Assembly (NCBI GenBank): GCA_029215795.1 | Contig: JARDYH010000002.1 | Span: 44,314,001 to 44,378,000 of the forward strand | Direction of reading: 5' to 3' | Length of the DNA stretch: 64,000 nt | Origin: Anniella stebbinsi | Lineage: Eukaryota; Chordata; Lepidosauria; Squamata; Anniellidae | Shown: one piece after another, positions 1 through 10,825 of the stretch | How the letters are laid out: each line of letters begins with the position of its first letter | Position numbering within the stretch: the stretch's first letter is position 1 | Program-made: the position numbers and the translations under genes | The notes under the pieces: model-generated | Told to the model about the DNA's origin: nothing | Seen by the model: only the letters and a program-made list of their open reading frames with translations | The model's database searches: none

Positions 1-39
1 TGATGGTTGGTGGAAAGGGGTGGAACCAGGAGAAGGGGC

Positions 40-135
40 CATAGTTATCTGGAGAACGTGGAGGGCCAGATTAGGACCCCAGGAGGCCTGGTTTGGCCCA
101 CAGGTGTTAGGTTTAGTACCCCTGCTTTAAGAAAA
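40..135. mobile_element. Fragment of an old hAT-like repeat (family D)
   Basis: The stretch reading GGAGGGCCAGATTAGGACC and ending in TAGTACCCCTG matches, in the opposite orientation, the sequence around 23394-23470 and 43765-43850. Those copies begin with AGGGGT followed by CAGAA, so this is the terminal part of a dispersed repeat. No target-site duplication can be judged. Membership of the hAT group is inferred from the CCCCTG-type terminus only. Confidence 0.4.
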
Positions 136-763
136 CAAGCCAACTTCAAGCCATGTTAATGATTCTGGCTTATTTCTGTAAACCTTAGTTAAAACTAATT
201 ACTGTTATCTATTTGGACAAAATGAGTAACTGCAGTTAGTTTAATGGAAGTTAATGCTTCAGATCACCTCTTTGCAGTGATGCCTGGAAAGCAAGAGAAA
301 ACATAACCTCAAGGTTTGGCACATAACAATAAACCAGCCCAATTTTTGATGGGAAGTGGCGGGGGAGACAAAGGAAAGCAAAAGAGTACCAATCTCAAAA
401 CTCCATGGTGAATCAGTCCCAAAACAAAGAATCTGTCTTCCTTGATCCCAAACAGAATTGTTGGTTATTGATACAGGGCCTATTCAGATATGCACAGAGG
501 GTGGGTAGGGGAAATACGCAGAGGAGAAGGGTAACAGTGCCTGCCACATGAATGGGAACCATGCTGCTCCCTGTGGTTTTGTTGCCGCCCTACCCCCTGT
601 AGGTAGTTCTTACTTCTGTGCTGTTTAACCATGCATACCATCATCCTGCGTGCCCCAAATGGGTGGCCAGCAGCTGCTCCATTTATGAAAATGTAAAAGA
701 AATGGCCGCCGATTGTGAAGAATATCTGCCGCAGCAAGAGCATCACCATAAGTGGTGGTCACC

Positions 764-764
<1 letters not shown>
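136..764. other. Spacer, no gene seen
   Basis: Ordinary AT-rich sequence. The open frames here are short, lack family motifs and overlap on both strands. I see no repeat, RNA gene or exon that I can support. Confidence 0.6.

Positions 765-814
<50 letters not shown>
765..814. repeat. (ATT)n microsatellite
   Basis: Uninterrupted ATT/TTA triplets for about 50 bp. They create spurious poly-isoleucine and poly-tyrosine frames. The text just after the run (CCCACCTTTTTCCC) resembles the 3' end of a LINE or SINE on the minus strand, so the microsatellite may be a degenerated retroposon tail. Confidence 0.9.
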
Positions 815-1018
815 CCCACCTTTTTCCCAATAATGGGACTCAAGATGGCTTACAAATTAAAACATGTACTCTTGCTGGCTGACTCTATGGTCGCTGCCAT
901 TTTTTTTCTTGATTTTTGCTCTTCTGAGCCCTGAAATCCATGACATGGGAATTACCATCCTGCAGAAGATGGTTAACAGGCATGGCTACTTGATCCACTA
1001 TAGAATTCTTCCGCTACA

Positions 1019-1099
1019 TGATGACGTGCTAACCCACTGTGGATCGTGTGTTTGAGCGATCCACAGTGAGTTAGCCTGTCATCTGAACAGGCCCAAAGT
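1019..1099. mobile_element. Short hairpin MITE fragment
   Basis: Two 19-bp arms (1028-1046 and 1057-1075) pair with one mismatch around a 10-nt loop. The right flank reads TGTCATCTGAACAGGCCC, which recurs at about 21189-21207, the right end of MITE family A. This looks like a deleted or very short member of that family. Confidence 0.5.
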
Positions 1100-1929
1100 T
1101 TGATTCTGGATGAAGGTTGGATCCAGAATTGCATTCAGTCGAGTTCTGGTAGAGGGAGGGGGTGAGGGGTGGTTTTTTCTTGGTTCTCCCTGTGCCATTC
1201 CCATGCTATTCCAGATAGTTAGAAAGCCTTTGTTGGATTCCACTTTGTTCTACAAATTGAAGGAGTCTTTCATTTCACCGAGTGGCAAGTCGAGATTCAA
1301 CTCACACTTTTTGTATATTGCTTTTCAGCCCAAACAGCCCCCAAATACTAAACAACATACTGAAATACAATAAATAAAAGTGAAAATAAAATGGGCTTCA
1401 CTCTGCCTTATTCCCTCTGCCACACTGCACAGAAGCTGCTGCTATTGCTGTTTCTTAGAATAATTTTATTCTAAGTGTCCATATATACATATGCAAGGGC
1501 ATTCATGTTCCTGCTAATAAATTTCTATTATGTCTCATCCTCACAATCCTTCTGGCCATTTAAAAAGGAAAGCTAACCTGTGCTATGTATTCTAATACAT
1601 CTCTTAAAATTTCCATATGCGAATAATAACCCATACAACTTCCAGTGGCTCTCCCCACTTCTTGCCTTTTAGGTGATTACAGGGACATTGCACTTGTTAT
1701 CTGTACTTTGGTTAATATACAGGATCAACTGCTGTGATACAATCTATGTGGGCTAAATGTAGCAGTCTTCTTCTTGACAGGACTGGGAAGAAAGGACCAT
1801 ATCTAGCCTATTCCAACACAATTGCACTGGCCAAGAATAATTTTCCAGACATAGTTCAGTCTGCTGGTTGTTATCTATAAGACCTAAATGCCTTGGGTCC
1901 TGCCTGACCAAGTGTGGGAGCATCTTTGA
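1100..1929. other. Spacer, no gene seen
   Basis: AT-rich sequence without a supported gene or a clear repeat. Short open frames on both strands have no recognisable domain. Confidence 0.55.
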
Positions 1930-2218
1930 CAGGGGTGAGCAACTGTTGTTTTTTGTTGTTGAGGGCTGTATTGTGGGTAATCTCATGAGGTCACATTTTA
2001 GCAATGGATGGGGCCAGAACTAAAAGTGGGTGGGTCACTCCTTTTCTTCTCCTGCCTCTCTCTCTCTCTCTCTCTCTCTTCCTTCCCTTGCAGCCAGCTG
2101 CCAGGGAAAGGACAGATTGCTCTTGCTAGATACCTGAACTTCCTGCATTCAGGAGCTTTTGAATTTAGGCTGAGGGCCAAAGGGAGTTAGGCCGAGGGCA
2201 GCAGATTGCCCACCCCTG
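1930..2218. mobile_element. Old hAT/Charlie-like non-autonomous element
   Basis: The left end CAGGGGTGAGCAA and the right end TTGCCCACCCCTG form imperfect 13-bp inverted termini of the kind seen in Charlie-type hAT elements. The interior holds a (CT)n run at about 2055-2079. I do not see a convincing 8-bp target-site duplication, so the copy is old or its ends are slightly misplaced. Confidence 0.5.
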
Positions 2219-3389
2219 AGCAGCACCCCATGTGGTGAAGGAGCTTGCTGCCCAATGGCAAAATTGGCTGCCTCTACCTGTGCATTGGCAGAAATGCTTT
2301 GCATGCATACTTTGCCAGTGAGAGCAATTTAGCAGCCTGAGAGTTTTGTGCAGAGATAATACTTTTTGTGCTGCAAGCAGCACAAGTTTCTCATTCCCTA
2401 CCATCTTTCCCTTTTAACCAGACAATGCACGCCAGACTCATGAGCAAAATTCAGTTCAGAAACAAATATTTGAATAATCATGAAAAGCTGCTGTAATTTT
2501 GTCTTTGACAACAAGCTCTCTAAAAGCCAATTAGAATGTTAAATTTATTCACTCGCAATTTGTATTCATCTCTGCGACATACCCACATTCTCACATTCTG
2601 CCCTCATTACCACTCCATAACCCAGCTGAATCTATTGGGGATATGTAGCTGTAACAGATGCCAAGACGTGGCTTGCAATATGCCTGATATCTGGCATTCA
2701 TATTGATGTGCAGCCCTATGACCTAGTTCAACATGATACTTCATTCAATACCCAGGTATCCTAGAGGGACGATGTTGTCATAGCACATTCCAGCTGCAGA
2801 AAAATAGTAGGAAAACAAAGTAAGAAAAGAAAGCAACAAGAACATGGACCAGCTGTAGCTTTGACAGGATTGTTTATTTATGGTTCAGTAAATCTCTTAA
2901 GGTGCAAGGAAAAAAAAAGAGGAAGTATTGTCCTAGGAACAAACTTTGCCTATGTAGTGCATTCTGGGGGCACAGTGATTCCCCCAGATAGCTACTCACA
3001 AGACATTTAGTATCTTGGCCCCCAACTTGATTAAACAAGCTCTCCAATATCTGGTTTGCAGAGCTGCCATCTTTCAGGAGGCCATCAGCAGTGTGCAATT
3101 CCCCATAGCTGTTTCCTTGTGTGATAGACTGTTTCTTTTTCCACTAGTGTGTCCATCTATCACTTCTGCTTACCTCTGCTCCCGCTTCTCTTCTCTTTGT
3201 TCCAGCCATTTGTTCCTGCTTTAAGTTCAAGTGGTCAGGCTGAACTCAAGCTCAGGAAGGTATGGTCTAGAGAGGCCCGCCCTTAATGAGTAGTGTTCTC
3301 AAGGAAATTCGGTAGGAGGGAGAAGTCTTTTATCAGTGTAGTTGCTACATCAAGATATGGTTGTTTCCTTCCTTCCAGATTTCCCTTCT
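2219..3389. other. Spacer, no gene seen
   Basis: Mixed-composition sequence with no intact open frame of recognisable product and no clear repeat. Confidence 0.5.
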
Positions 3390-3650
3390 GGAACTGGATA
3401 CAATTTGTGGTCAGAAATTCATACAAAATCCACACAAAAATTAGAATAAAATAAATCACAAACATGCTTTAAGCAATAGCTGCATTCATACAAAATGAGT
3501 ACGTTTGAAAAATGCACAAAGAATAATGTGTACATTTCTAAAGTACAACACAAACATATTTTAAGCAATGGCTGTATAGAAATGTGTCCATTTCAAAGAT
3601 GTGTATAGAAATATGTGCACATTTCAGTGAGGGAGGGCAGAAGCTCATAT
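3390..3650. repeat. AT-rich repeat, probably related to family F
   Basis: Reiterated text such as AACACAAACATATTTTAAGCAATGG and AGAAATGTGTCCATTTC recalls the monotonous interior of the 4746-5125 element (ATGCATATTTTAAAAT). Assignment is tentative; no termini are visible. Confidence 0.3.
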
Positions 3651-3690
3651 GGAATGAGCTTTGCAGTGGAAAAAGAAGAACCTTGATGAG

Positions 3691-4451
3691 GTTGATACTA
3701 GGGTCGTGCAATGCCTCAAGTCAAATCAAGTAAGATCTGAGGTGAGGAGCAGTACCAGGTTAGCCTGAGGAGCCCCGAGGCTGAGGCAGACCAGTACCGA
3801 AGTCTTGGAGGTGCCTTGGGCCAATTCGTGGTGGTGCTGGGCCTTTCCTCCCACCCACCCAGGAAAACTGGTGCAAGGCTGGCCATGAGTCCAGGAGAGC
3901 CCATTGGACTCACCAGATTCACTTCCCTCTCCCTCCCCAGCCAACCCAGCCTCCCCCTGACAGGACTTACCTGGAAATGTGGTTTCCTCCTTGGAGCCAA
4001 GCCACTGTTTAAAGTTATCATGAGTACTCTCTGTTTTTAGTATATCTATGGCTGCAAACTACAGTGGCAGTAAAGGGGAAATGGCTCTTTATGGCCTCCT
4101 TAGTTTGCGGCCGTAGTTATACTAAAAACAGAGAGCCCTCATGATAACTTTAAATCATGGCCTGGCTCTCAGGAGGAGGACAAGTTTCCAAGTAAGTTCT
4201 GATAGTGGCAGTTCTGGGTTGAGGTGAGGGGGCAGCAGGGGGGGCAGTGAATTGGGTGTGCAATGGACTACTGGTCAGTCTTGCTCCTGGCTTTCCTGAG
4301 TGCCGGCCTCCTGGCCAGCACCCAGGGACCCGCAAGGCCCACCTGCTTTTTGGAGGGGGCAAATCTCACCTCAGCTTCAGTGCCGAAATGAGGCAGGCAT
4401 CCCCAAAGCACTGCCTTGGGGGGGGGGGCAGTGCACAGCCCTAGTTGATAA
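3691..4451. mobile_element. Foldback hAT-like element E1 (745 bp) with TSD
   Basis: The element spans 3699-4443. It starts TAGGGTCGTGCAATGCC and ends GCAGTGCACAGCCCTA. The flanks are GTTGATAC (3691-3698) and GTTGATAA (4444-4451), an 8-bp duplication with one mismatch, as expected for the hAT superfamily. The interior is a long imperfect inverted repeat, with arms about 3940-4062 and 4105-4215 around a loop of about 45 bp. The arms carry ACTTACC and AAGTAAG facing each other. Short GAGG/CCTC motifs recur near both ends. There is no transposase frame, so it must have been moved in trans. Confidence 0.8.
3940..4215. repeat. Inverted repeat core of E1
   Basis: The left arm contains TTTAAAGTTATCATGAG and CTGTTTTTAGTATA; the right arm carries their reverse complements (CTCATGATAACTTTAAA and TATACTAAAAACAG). 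Pairing extends outward through TGGAAA/TTTCCA and CTTACC/AAGTAAG with mismatches. A single strand could form a hairpin of roughly 100 bp. Confidence 0.8.
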
Positions 4452-4745
4452 TGACAATTTCAGCCATGTCTCTTAGAGAGTGAAAGCTCCCTGGAAGAAT
4501 CATACCCCATGCCTTGTTAGTTCCACTGTGTATATGTGAATGTCAAGCCACAGAAACCTGAAATACTTTTCATTGAAATGAAGTTCAGTTATCATTTTTA
4601 ATTAAGCCTGCAAACATTATTAATTGCCTCATGCTGAAACCTCCCTAACATGTATAATCTTTTGGGTTTAGCTGCTAATTCAGAACTAGCTTGTTATTCT
4701 TTATTAGGCATAGTGACTGAAAACTATATTCTGGAATTTCGAGTT

Positions 4746-5125
4746 AGGGATGCATAAGAATTACATTTCAGTTTGCAAATAATCAAAACTTACCCCATTC
4801 ACAACCCTGAGCATGAACATGAACAGGAGTGCATATTCCCAAACTTTTGATCACATTCAAAAAATGCATATTTTAAAATCATGCAAACATTAAAATATGC
4901 ATTTCCCCTAAAATATGCATTTTCACATTTTAGTCAAGGGGGGAGTGTGCACTATAAAAAAATGTGCACAGAAATTTGTAGATTTCCTGTTTAAAATGTA
5001 CATGTTTCCCATCTGGATGATAAGAAAAACAGGTGGCAAATGAAAATGGGAGCAAAGTGAACTGAACTTCAAAGGAGAGTTTGGAGAATTTCGGTGAGCT
5101 GAAACAACACTGGGTTCATCCTTTT
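4746..5125. mobile_element. AT-rich hAT-like element, family F
   Basis: The left end is TAGGGATGCATAAGAATTAC. The interior has repeated ATGCATATTTT motifs on both strands. The right part (GAATTTCGGTGAGCTG) is, in reverse complement, similar to the start of the element at 20608 (AGCTGAAATTCTCC). The right terminus is degraded near GGGTTCATCC and no TSD is evident. Confidence 0.4.
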
Positions 5126-5149
5126 TTGGAGATCTAAAATCATGGAAAA

Positions 5150-5985
5150 GCAGTGGCCAGGAGTGCATTTACACAGTTAAAGCTAGTGCACCAGCTGTGC
5201 CCATTCCCAGAGATGTCTGACCTGGCCACAGTGACACATGCCTTAGTTACAACCCGTTTGGATTACTATAACACACTTTACGTGGGGCTGCCTTTAAAGA
5301 ATGTTCAAAAACTTCAGCTGGTTCAAAGAGCTGCACTCAGATTGTTGACCAGGGCTGGTTACAGGGAGCATACAACTCCCCTGTTACAACAACTCCACTG
5401 GCTTCCAGTCTGTTTCCGGGCACAATTCAAAGTGCTGGTTATCACCTATAAAGCCCTATACTGCACAGGTCCAGGTTATCTGAAAGACCGTATTCTCCCA
5501 TAAGAGTCTGCCCGTGCTCTAAGATCTTCTGGGGAGACCTTTCTCTCAGTTCCACCAACATCCCAGGCATGCCTGATGGGTATGCGGGAAAGGGCCTTCT
5601 CAGTAGCTGCTCCAAGGATCTGGAACTCCCTTCCCTGGGAAGCTAGACTGGCTCCCTCCTTGATATGTTTTCGGAGGGAGGCAAAAACTTTCTTATTCCG
5701 GCAGGCCTTTGGTAAATAATGTAGACCTCCATCTATGTTAAGATTTTTAAAATTTAATACGAATTTTAAAAGTGGATATGTTTTAATATTGAAATCTATT
5801 TAATAATATATTTTTAACTTTTGTATATTTTCATTTATAGCTTTTACCTGTATATATTTTAATTTTGTAAAGCCCCCTTGAGTTCCAGTATTGGGCAAAA
5901 GGCAGGATACAAATAAAGATAATAATAATAGTAGTAATAAATAAATAATGATAATAATAATAATAATAATAATAATAATGGTCAT
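5150..5985 (+). mobile_element. 5'-truncated old L2-group LINE, 3' end
   Basis: The frame at 5153-5503 encodes the C-terminal part of an L2-group reverse transcriptase. HALVTTRLDYYNTLYVGLPL, LQLVQRAA, LHWLPV and GPGYLKDR align directly with HALVTSRLDFCNALYIGLPL, LQLVQNMAA, LHWLPI and GPGYLRDR of the better LINE at 45-47 kb. A stop codon follows at about 5501, after which homology continues to about 5715 (a frame resembling AFSVAAPRIWNSLPWEA). Then come a short 3' UTR and an AATAAT microsatellite. Everything upstream of the thumb and C-terminal region is missing. A dead fossil copy. Confidence 0.85.
5919..5977. repeat. (AAT)n/(AATAAAT)n tail of the L2 copy
   Basis: Triplet and septamer A/T repeats directly follow the LINE 3' end. 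This is the expected position of the L2-type microsatellite tail. Confidence 0.85.
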
Positions 5986-6429
5986 CTAGTCCAACCTGGG
6001 AACCATCATCGAAATCTTATGCCTACCTTACACACTAACCTACATATTTATTTATTTATTTATTAACATACACAATGCCATGGAAAGGTGTGTGTAGGAG
6101 AGTGGGGGAGTTCTCTATTACAAGAAGGTAGTAGAGAACTCGACACCCACACATTAGAGGATGTGCTACATGAAAAGCATGATTCTTTTTAAGCATATCA
6201 CTAGCTACTTTCTTTTTTCAGAAGCAGCAGTTGAGCGGACCCCATTTGGATCAAAGCGTACCTGGAGGGATGGAAATTAACACTTTCCTTCCCATAATAT
6301 TTTCCCACGAAATATCACTCCAGCAGCTAATGGCTCCTGAATGTTCCATTTATAGTAAATAACACCTTTAGGGGAAAGGGGAGCTTGGATGGGTGGAGAA
6401 TTTTAATTGGGACAATGATTCAGGGAGGA
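5986..6429. other. Spacer with (TTTA)n at about 6045-6065
   Basis: Unremarkable spacer. The only structure I see is a short TTTA tetramer run. Confidence 0.55.
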
Positions 6430-7002
6430 AAGGGTGAACTCTTCCTTTTGTTCTGCAGTCCTTTTGCGAGTGGAAAAGGAAGCATGGAATAAAGACACGG
6501 ACAACAGAGTTATGGATAAACTTGGGCCTCTTTATTTAACAATAAGTAATATTCACCCCTTCATGGATCCACATGTGAAAGTGCAGGAATCTATATGGCC
6601 TGTCCTCAGGAAACTAGCCTGGCATTATGGGTGAGCCACTCTCATAAGTCAGGAGTTGGGTAAATCCAGCCCCTCTCTTATCCGACATTTAATATTGTGG
6701 GGAGACCACCCCACGTCATCCTCATGTAAAGTCGTAAAACTCTGAGTAGATGAGGCAGGATAATCTCCAAAGGCATACCATATCCTGACACGGGAGCTGT
6801 AAAACTCACGTCGAGCAGGAACTCTGGACATGCCAATGACCAATAGGTGCCACAGTGGTCACTGTCCCTACTCTGCTATATCAAATTCCAGCACATTCCA
6901 CCACCAAAGGCAGCAAGCTTCAGCTTAGGTGTCCTACCCCCACCACTTCTGGAAGAAGTCCAGCAAACCCACATGCAGATCCTGCAGGAAAATATCATTC
7001 CC

Positions 7003-7034
7003 TGACGGAGTTCCCTGAGAGGTGAACTCCGTCA
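7003..7034. repeat. Perfect 11-bp hairpin
   Basis: TGACGGAGTTC at 7003-7013 is exactly complementary to GAACTCCGTCA at 7024-7034, with a 10-nt spacer. The function is unknown. It precedes the first copy of the large duplication. Confidence 0.75.
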
Positions 7035-7079
7035 GCCCTATAAATAACCTCTCTGAAAGGTACAATGGCTAGATGTGGA

Positions 7080-8800
7080 ATGACCCAGCCTTGTCGGCCC
7101 TGTAAGCCAAATCTGAATAGCCAAATCTGCCTATTCACCTTCTTGACAGCCCTGTTTAAACTACGGGCATCCCTTCTATTGTGCCACTGGCGCCGAGGCA
7201 ATATATTTCACCACACAATCCATGTGCTTGACCAATGCCCCCATATTATCTCAAAGTCCACCCTAGCCTGCATAATTAGGGCCTTTCCTTTCAGAAAGCC
7301 TAAATCATTGCCCTCCCCCCCTCCCGGGGAAGAACTAGAACCTGTGGTGGGCCAAGAACTATTTCAATGTGAAACAATGCCTGGAGCCTTCCTCTCTGAC
7401 CATCTCACTGGACGGAGGCAGCACCCCAACGCATTCTTCTCCAACCAGCCCATTGGACGGAGGCATACCATCCGAGCCCCAACTGTGTACCAACAGTTGC
7501 TCGCATTGCTCTTTTGCTGGCACAAATGCCATGCCGTGTCCACAGATTAGGATCCCCATGGGTTGTGGTCTCCTCTGCCAATCTGTCCATGAACACCATT
7601 ATCCACACTGAACTGCACCCATCTTCCTTACAGAATGTACACTTATGTGTGTCCAAGATTGCCATATCTCTATAGCCCAGATCTTGGCATCTCCCAGCCC
7701 TGCTGCGGCAGTGACAGCCCAAGTCTGAATGGGTGTCAATAGGCCCGATATCTAAAGGGGCTTCTTGGCTACCATCAAAATGGTACCAGAGAAGGGGCAG
7801 CCCCATCCTGTGATGAAATAGCCCTTGTGTCAAACTTCAAATGGGCATATACCCTCACTTGAGACCGAAGTGAGCATTACCATGGCATTTCTAGCCAGGT
7901 TCCATAAGACTGATGTCCAAAGGGACTTGGGAATGGTAGAAATGGTACCAGATAAGGGGCAGCCCCTTCCAGTGAGCAAACAGAAACCCAAGTTACTTGC
8001 CCTGGAATGTGAAGTATAAGGTGAGACTGCTCAAGGGCATATTTCCTCACTCGAGGCTGCTGCCTGCATTACCATGGCGTCTCAACCCCTCTGGCCTGTA
8101 GTACTGCTCAGTGATTGACTGAGCATCAGAATAATTGAAGAGCCCTATCAACGCTGTCATACAGTCCTGCCTGCCTTTCCAGCATCCTGCAACATGGAAT
8201 TTGCCATGCTTCCTGCAATCTCTTACGCCATGGCAGCAAAGAATGGGTGGGCTAACTTAGCTCATATGGTTCAATTGATAGCCCCCTGTAGTGTAGTTTC
8301 ACTCAGAGATTTAAGCAGTTGGTTGACTAGGATGAGCCATAATGCCTGAAGCTCCTCTCTCAGCTCAGGAAAAACTGAAATCCGTACCTCTTCAAGAGCC
8401 ATGGCTCACATGGCTTCTGTCACTCACCTCTCTGTGATCCCCAAGCACACTGGGACAACTTCAGGACCTGTACATCTGGCTGCATGACCTGGTGTTGCCG
8501 ACTACGTTATCCAGCCCAGGAATATGGTGGGCGAAGTAGAGATTGCTTGATGGCTGCCAGGACTCATGGCTCTGTCAGTCCCATTCCTGAGGTTCCTTAG
8601 ATGACAAAGAAGTAACTACATGAACAGTGGCCAGCTGTCAGGCCAAAATTAACATAGGCTAATAAGAATTTGGTCCAAAACCCAATCACTACTGCAAAAG
8701 GAAAGATCTCCGGGAATAAACAATCTTGATATTCAAGCTTCTATAGTATGCCAACCAGTGCTAATACCCATAAGGAATAGGCACGGCATCCTTGTGGATT
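7080..8800 (+). repeat. Diverged tandem duplication, copy 1
   Basis: Text in this copy reappears in the same order and orientation at 8980-9870. Examples are CAACAGTTGCTC, CAGATTAGGA, CTCCNCCAATCT, CTAGGATG, CTGAAGCTCCTCTCT, GATCCCCAAGCACAC, GTAACTAC and ATCACTACTGCAAAA. Copy 1 has about 730 bp (7595-8325) with no counterpart in copy 2. That extra part itself contains a repeat: GGTACCAGANAAGGGGCAGCC occurs at about 7781 and again at about 7943, each followed by GGGCATAT..CCTCACT and TACCATGGC. Confidence 0.6.
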
Positions 8801-8979
8801 AAACCATGGGAGCGCTTTAAAATGTGCAAAGGGGGATAAGGGATAAGCCTAAAACATGGTTGGCCTTTTCATCCTTAACTTAGTTCTGGTCCCGATGCTC
8901 CTTGATTCTAGGCCAAACAGGTGGCACTAGGGCCCTTAAGAAGGGCTCTAAACTATAAAAAAATGCCTTCCCTATACTG

Positions 8980-9870
8980 TTAATTGGCAGAAGAAAGGGC
9001 CAAGCTACAAATTTACCTATTGACTTTTGGCATTCCCCTATTTACTCTATGGGCATCCCCACCCTCACGCTTCCAGAGCATAGGACGCAAGTGTTCTGGC
9101 TATCCAGATAACTCCAAGTCTGCCCTAGCCTGTAAAGTTGGGGACTTCTGGTCCAGGAACCCTATGCCCCCCCAGGTAGGCACCATAGCTGCGGCAGGGC
9201 AGAAACTGTTTATAGAGGAGATGCCACTAAAACATGCCTAGCCTGCCACCCCACCAGGATGGAGACCAACTGACCAAGACCAAACTGTGAGACAACAGTT
9301 GCTCATTTCATTCTCAAGCTGGCCCAGATGCCTTGCTGCCTCAGCAGATTAGGACCCAAATGGTGTGTGGTGTCCTCCACCAATCTCATTTAACTAGGAT
9401 GGGTCACAAGGCCTAAAGCTCCTCTCTTTAGTTCCAAAAAACCTAAATTCCCTATCTACCCAGTGGTATGCTGCCAAGGGTCGCATGGCTTGGATCATTG
9501 CCTGTCCCAGATCCCCAAGCACACCAGGCGTAGGATCTTGGTACTGTCTGGCCGCAAGGAACAACTATGTGAACATAGACGACATCTGGCTGTTTGACAG
9601 GTGACGCCAACTTCAGAATCCTGCCCAAATATGACAGGCAAAATGGAGTGTAATTGAGGGCAACCAGAACTTACGGCCCTGACCATCCCCATTCCTGAAG
9701 TTTCCCAGGTGACACAGAGGTAACTACGTGAGTCGTGGCAAGCTGGCAGGCCAAGTTAAACAAAGGCTAATGATAAATTTTGGGCTGAAGCCTGATCACT
9801 ACTGCAAAAAGAAACAAATCTCAATATCACAGCTTCCAACCCAGGTAGAGACCTAAAAGTTTATGTAGCA
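8980..9870 (+). repeat. Diverged tandem duplication, copy 2
   Basis: Collinear with copy 1 but lacking its middle section. By eye the copies are roughly two-thirds identical over the matching stretches, so the duplication is old. The open frame at 8984-9241 matches the position of the 7065-7550 frame, but neither looks like a conserved protein. Confidence 0.6.
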
Positions 9871-10039
9871 ATAAGGGTGTCTGGCCCCAATAAATGATAC
9901 TCTTCCTCTCCACTTTATCCTCATAAAGATAAGATAGGCAAAAAGCCAGTAACTGGCCTAAAGCCAGGCAGTGAGCTTGATTCATGGCAGTGTGGATACT
10001 AGAACCCAAATCTCCTTAGTCCCAATCTAACGATCTAAC

Positions 10040-10825
10040 CGCTAACCAAATTGTCTCTGTTATTTATTATTGGGGGCAGCCTTATACTGAGTCATACCAA
10101 TGGTCCACCTGGCCCTTCATAGTTAACACTGAAAGGAGCATGGCCTCAGTCCACCAAGGAAGCAGTTCCCACTCAAACATTCTAACCACTACACCACACT
10201 GTCCATTATTGTCCTTCGTTTATTATTGGGAGGCAGCCTTATACTGAGTCAGACTGATGGTCTGCCCAGCCCTTTTATTGTTAAGATTGAAAGGCAGCAG
10301 CTCTCCATGGCTGCAGTCAAAGCAGAGGAGCATGCCCCCAATCCTAACATTCTAACCACTACCCCACATAGATTCATAGAATAATAGAGTTAGAAGTGGC
10401 CTATAAGGCCATCGAGTCCAGCCCCCTGCTCAGAGCAGGAATTCACCTTAAAGCATTCATTCATTTATTATTGGGAGACAGTCTTATTCTGAGTCAGACC
10501 AATTGTCAACCCAGCCCTTTTATTTCTAATACTGAAACGGCAGTAGCTCATTATGGCCTCAGTCCACCCAAGCTAACATTCCAACCACTACACCACACTG
10601 TCTCTTATTTATTATTGAGAAGCAGCCTTATACTGAGTCAGACCAACAGTCCACCCAGCCCTTTTATTGTTAATACTGAAAAGGCAGTAGCTCATCATGG
10701 CATGTCTACCAAATCTAACATTCCAACCACTACACCACACTGTCTCTTGTTTATTTATTATTGGGAGGCAGCCTTATACTGAGTCAGACCAATGATTCAC
10801 TCAGCCCTTTTATTGTAAATAATGC
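10040..10825 (-). repeat. Tandem array of SINE-like units, minus strand
   Basis: About five units of 140-160 bp start near 10050, 10200, 10455, 10595 and 10745. On the plus strand each reads TTATTATTGGGAGGCAGCC, TATACTGAGTCAGACCAA, CCACCCAGCCCTTTTATTGT, then TCTAACCACTACACCACACT. Read on the minus strand, this is a tRNA-like head (AGTGTGGTGTAGTGGTTAGA) followed by a SINE tail (TCTGACTCAGTATAAGGC). The first three units have drifted more. The array is interrupted by a CR1 tip after unit 2. A composite SINE that became tandemly amplified is the likeliest explanation. Confidence 0.7.
10370..10448 (-). mobile_element. CR1 LINE 3' tip
   Basis: AGATTCATAGAATAATAGAG followed by GGCCTATAAGGCCATCGAG, CCCCCTGCTCAGAGCAGGAAT and ACCTTAAAGCAT matches the start of the large CR1 at 56774, which has the same ATTCTATG-type terminus. 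Only about 75 bp of the 3' end is present (minus-strand insertion, severe 5' truncation). It sits inside the SINE-like array and is therefore younger than that array. Confidence 0.75.

Noticed and set aside
618..934. Open frames with long Ile or Tyr runs
   Set aside because: They are translations of the (ATT)n microsatellite.
5800..5985. Minus-strand frame with poly-Ile/Leu
   Set aside because: Translation of the AAT-type tail of the L2 copy.
7065..7550. 161-codon frame as a possible gene
   Set aside because: No conserved motif, overlapped by a minus-strand frame of similar length, and the duplicated counterpart at 8984 does not keep the same protein.
10040..10825. Regularly spaced repeats as a CRISPR-like array
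   Set aside because: The repeats are SINE-like, about 150 bp long, diverged, and in vertebrate DNA with LINEs.
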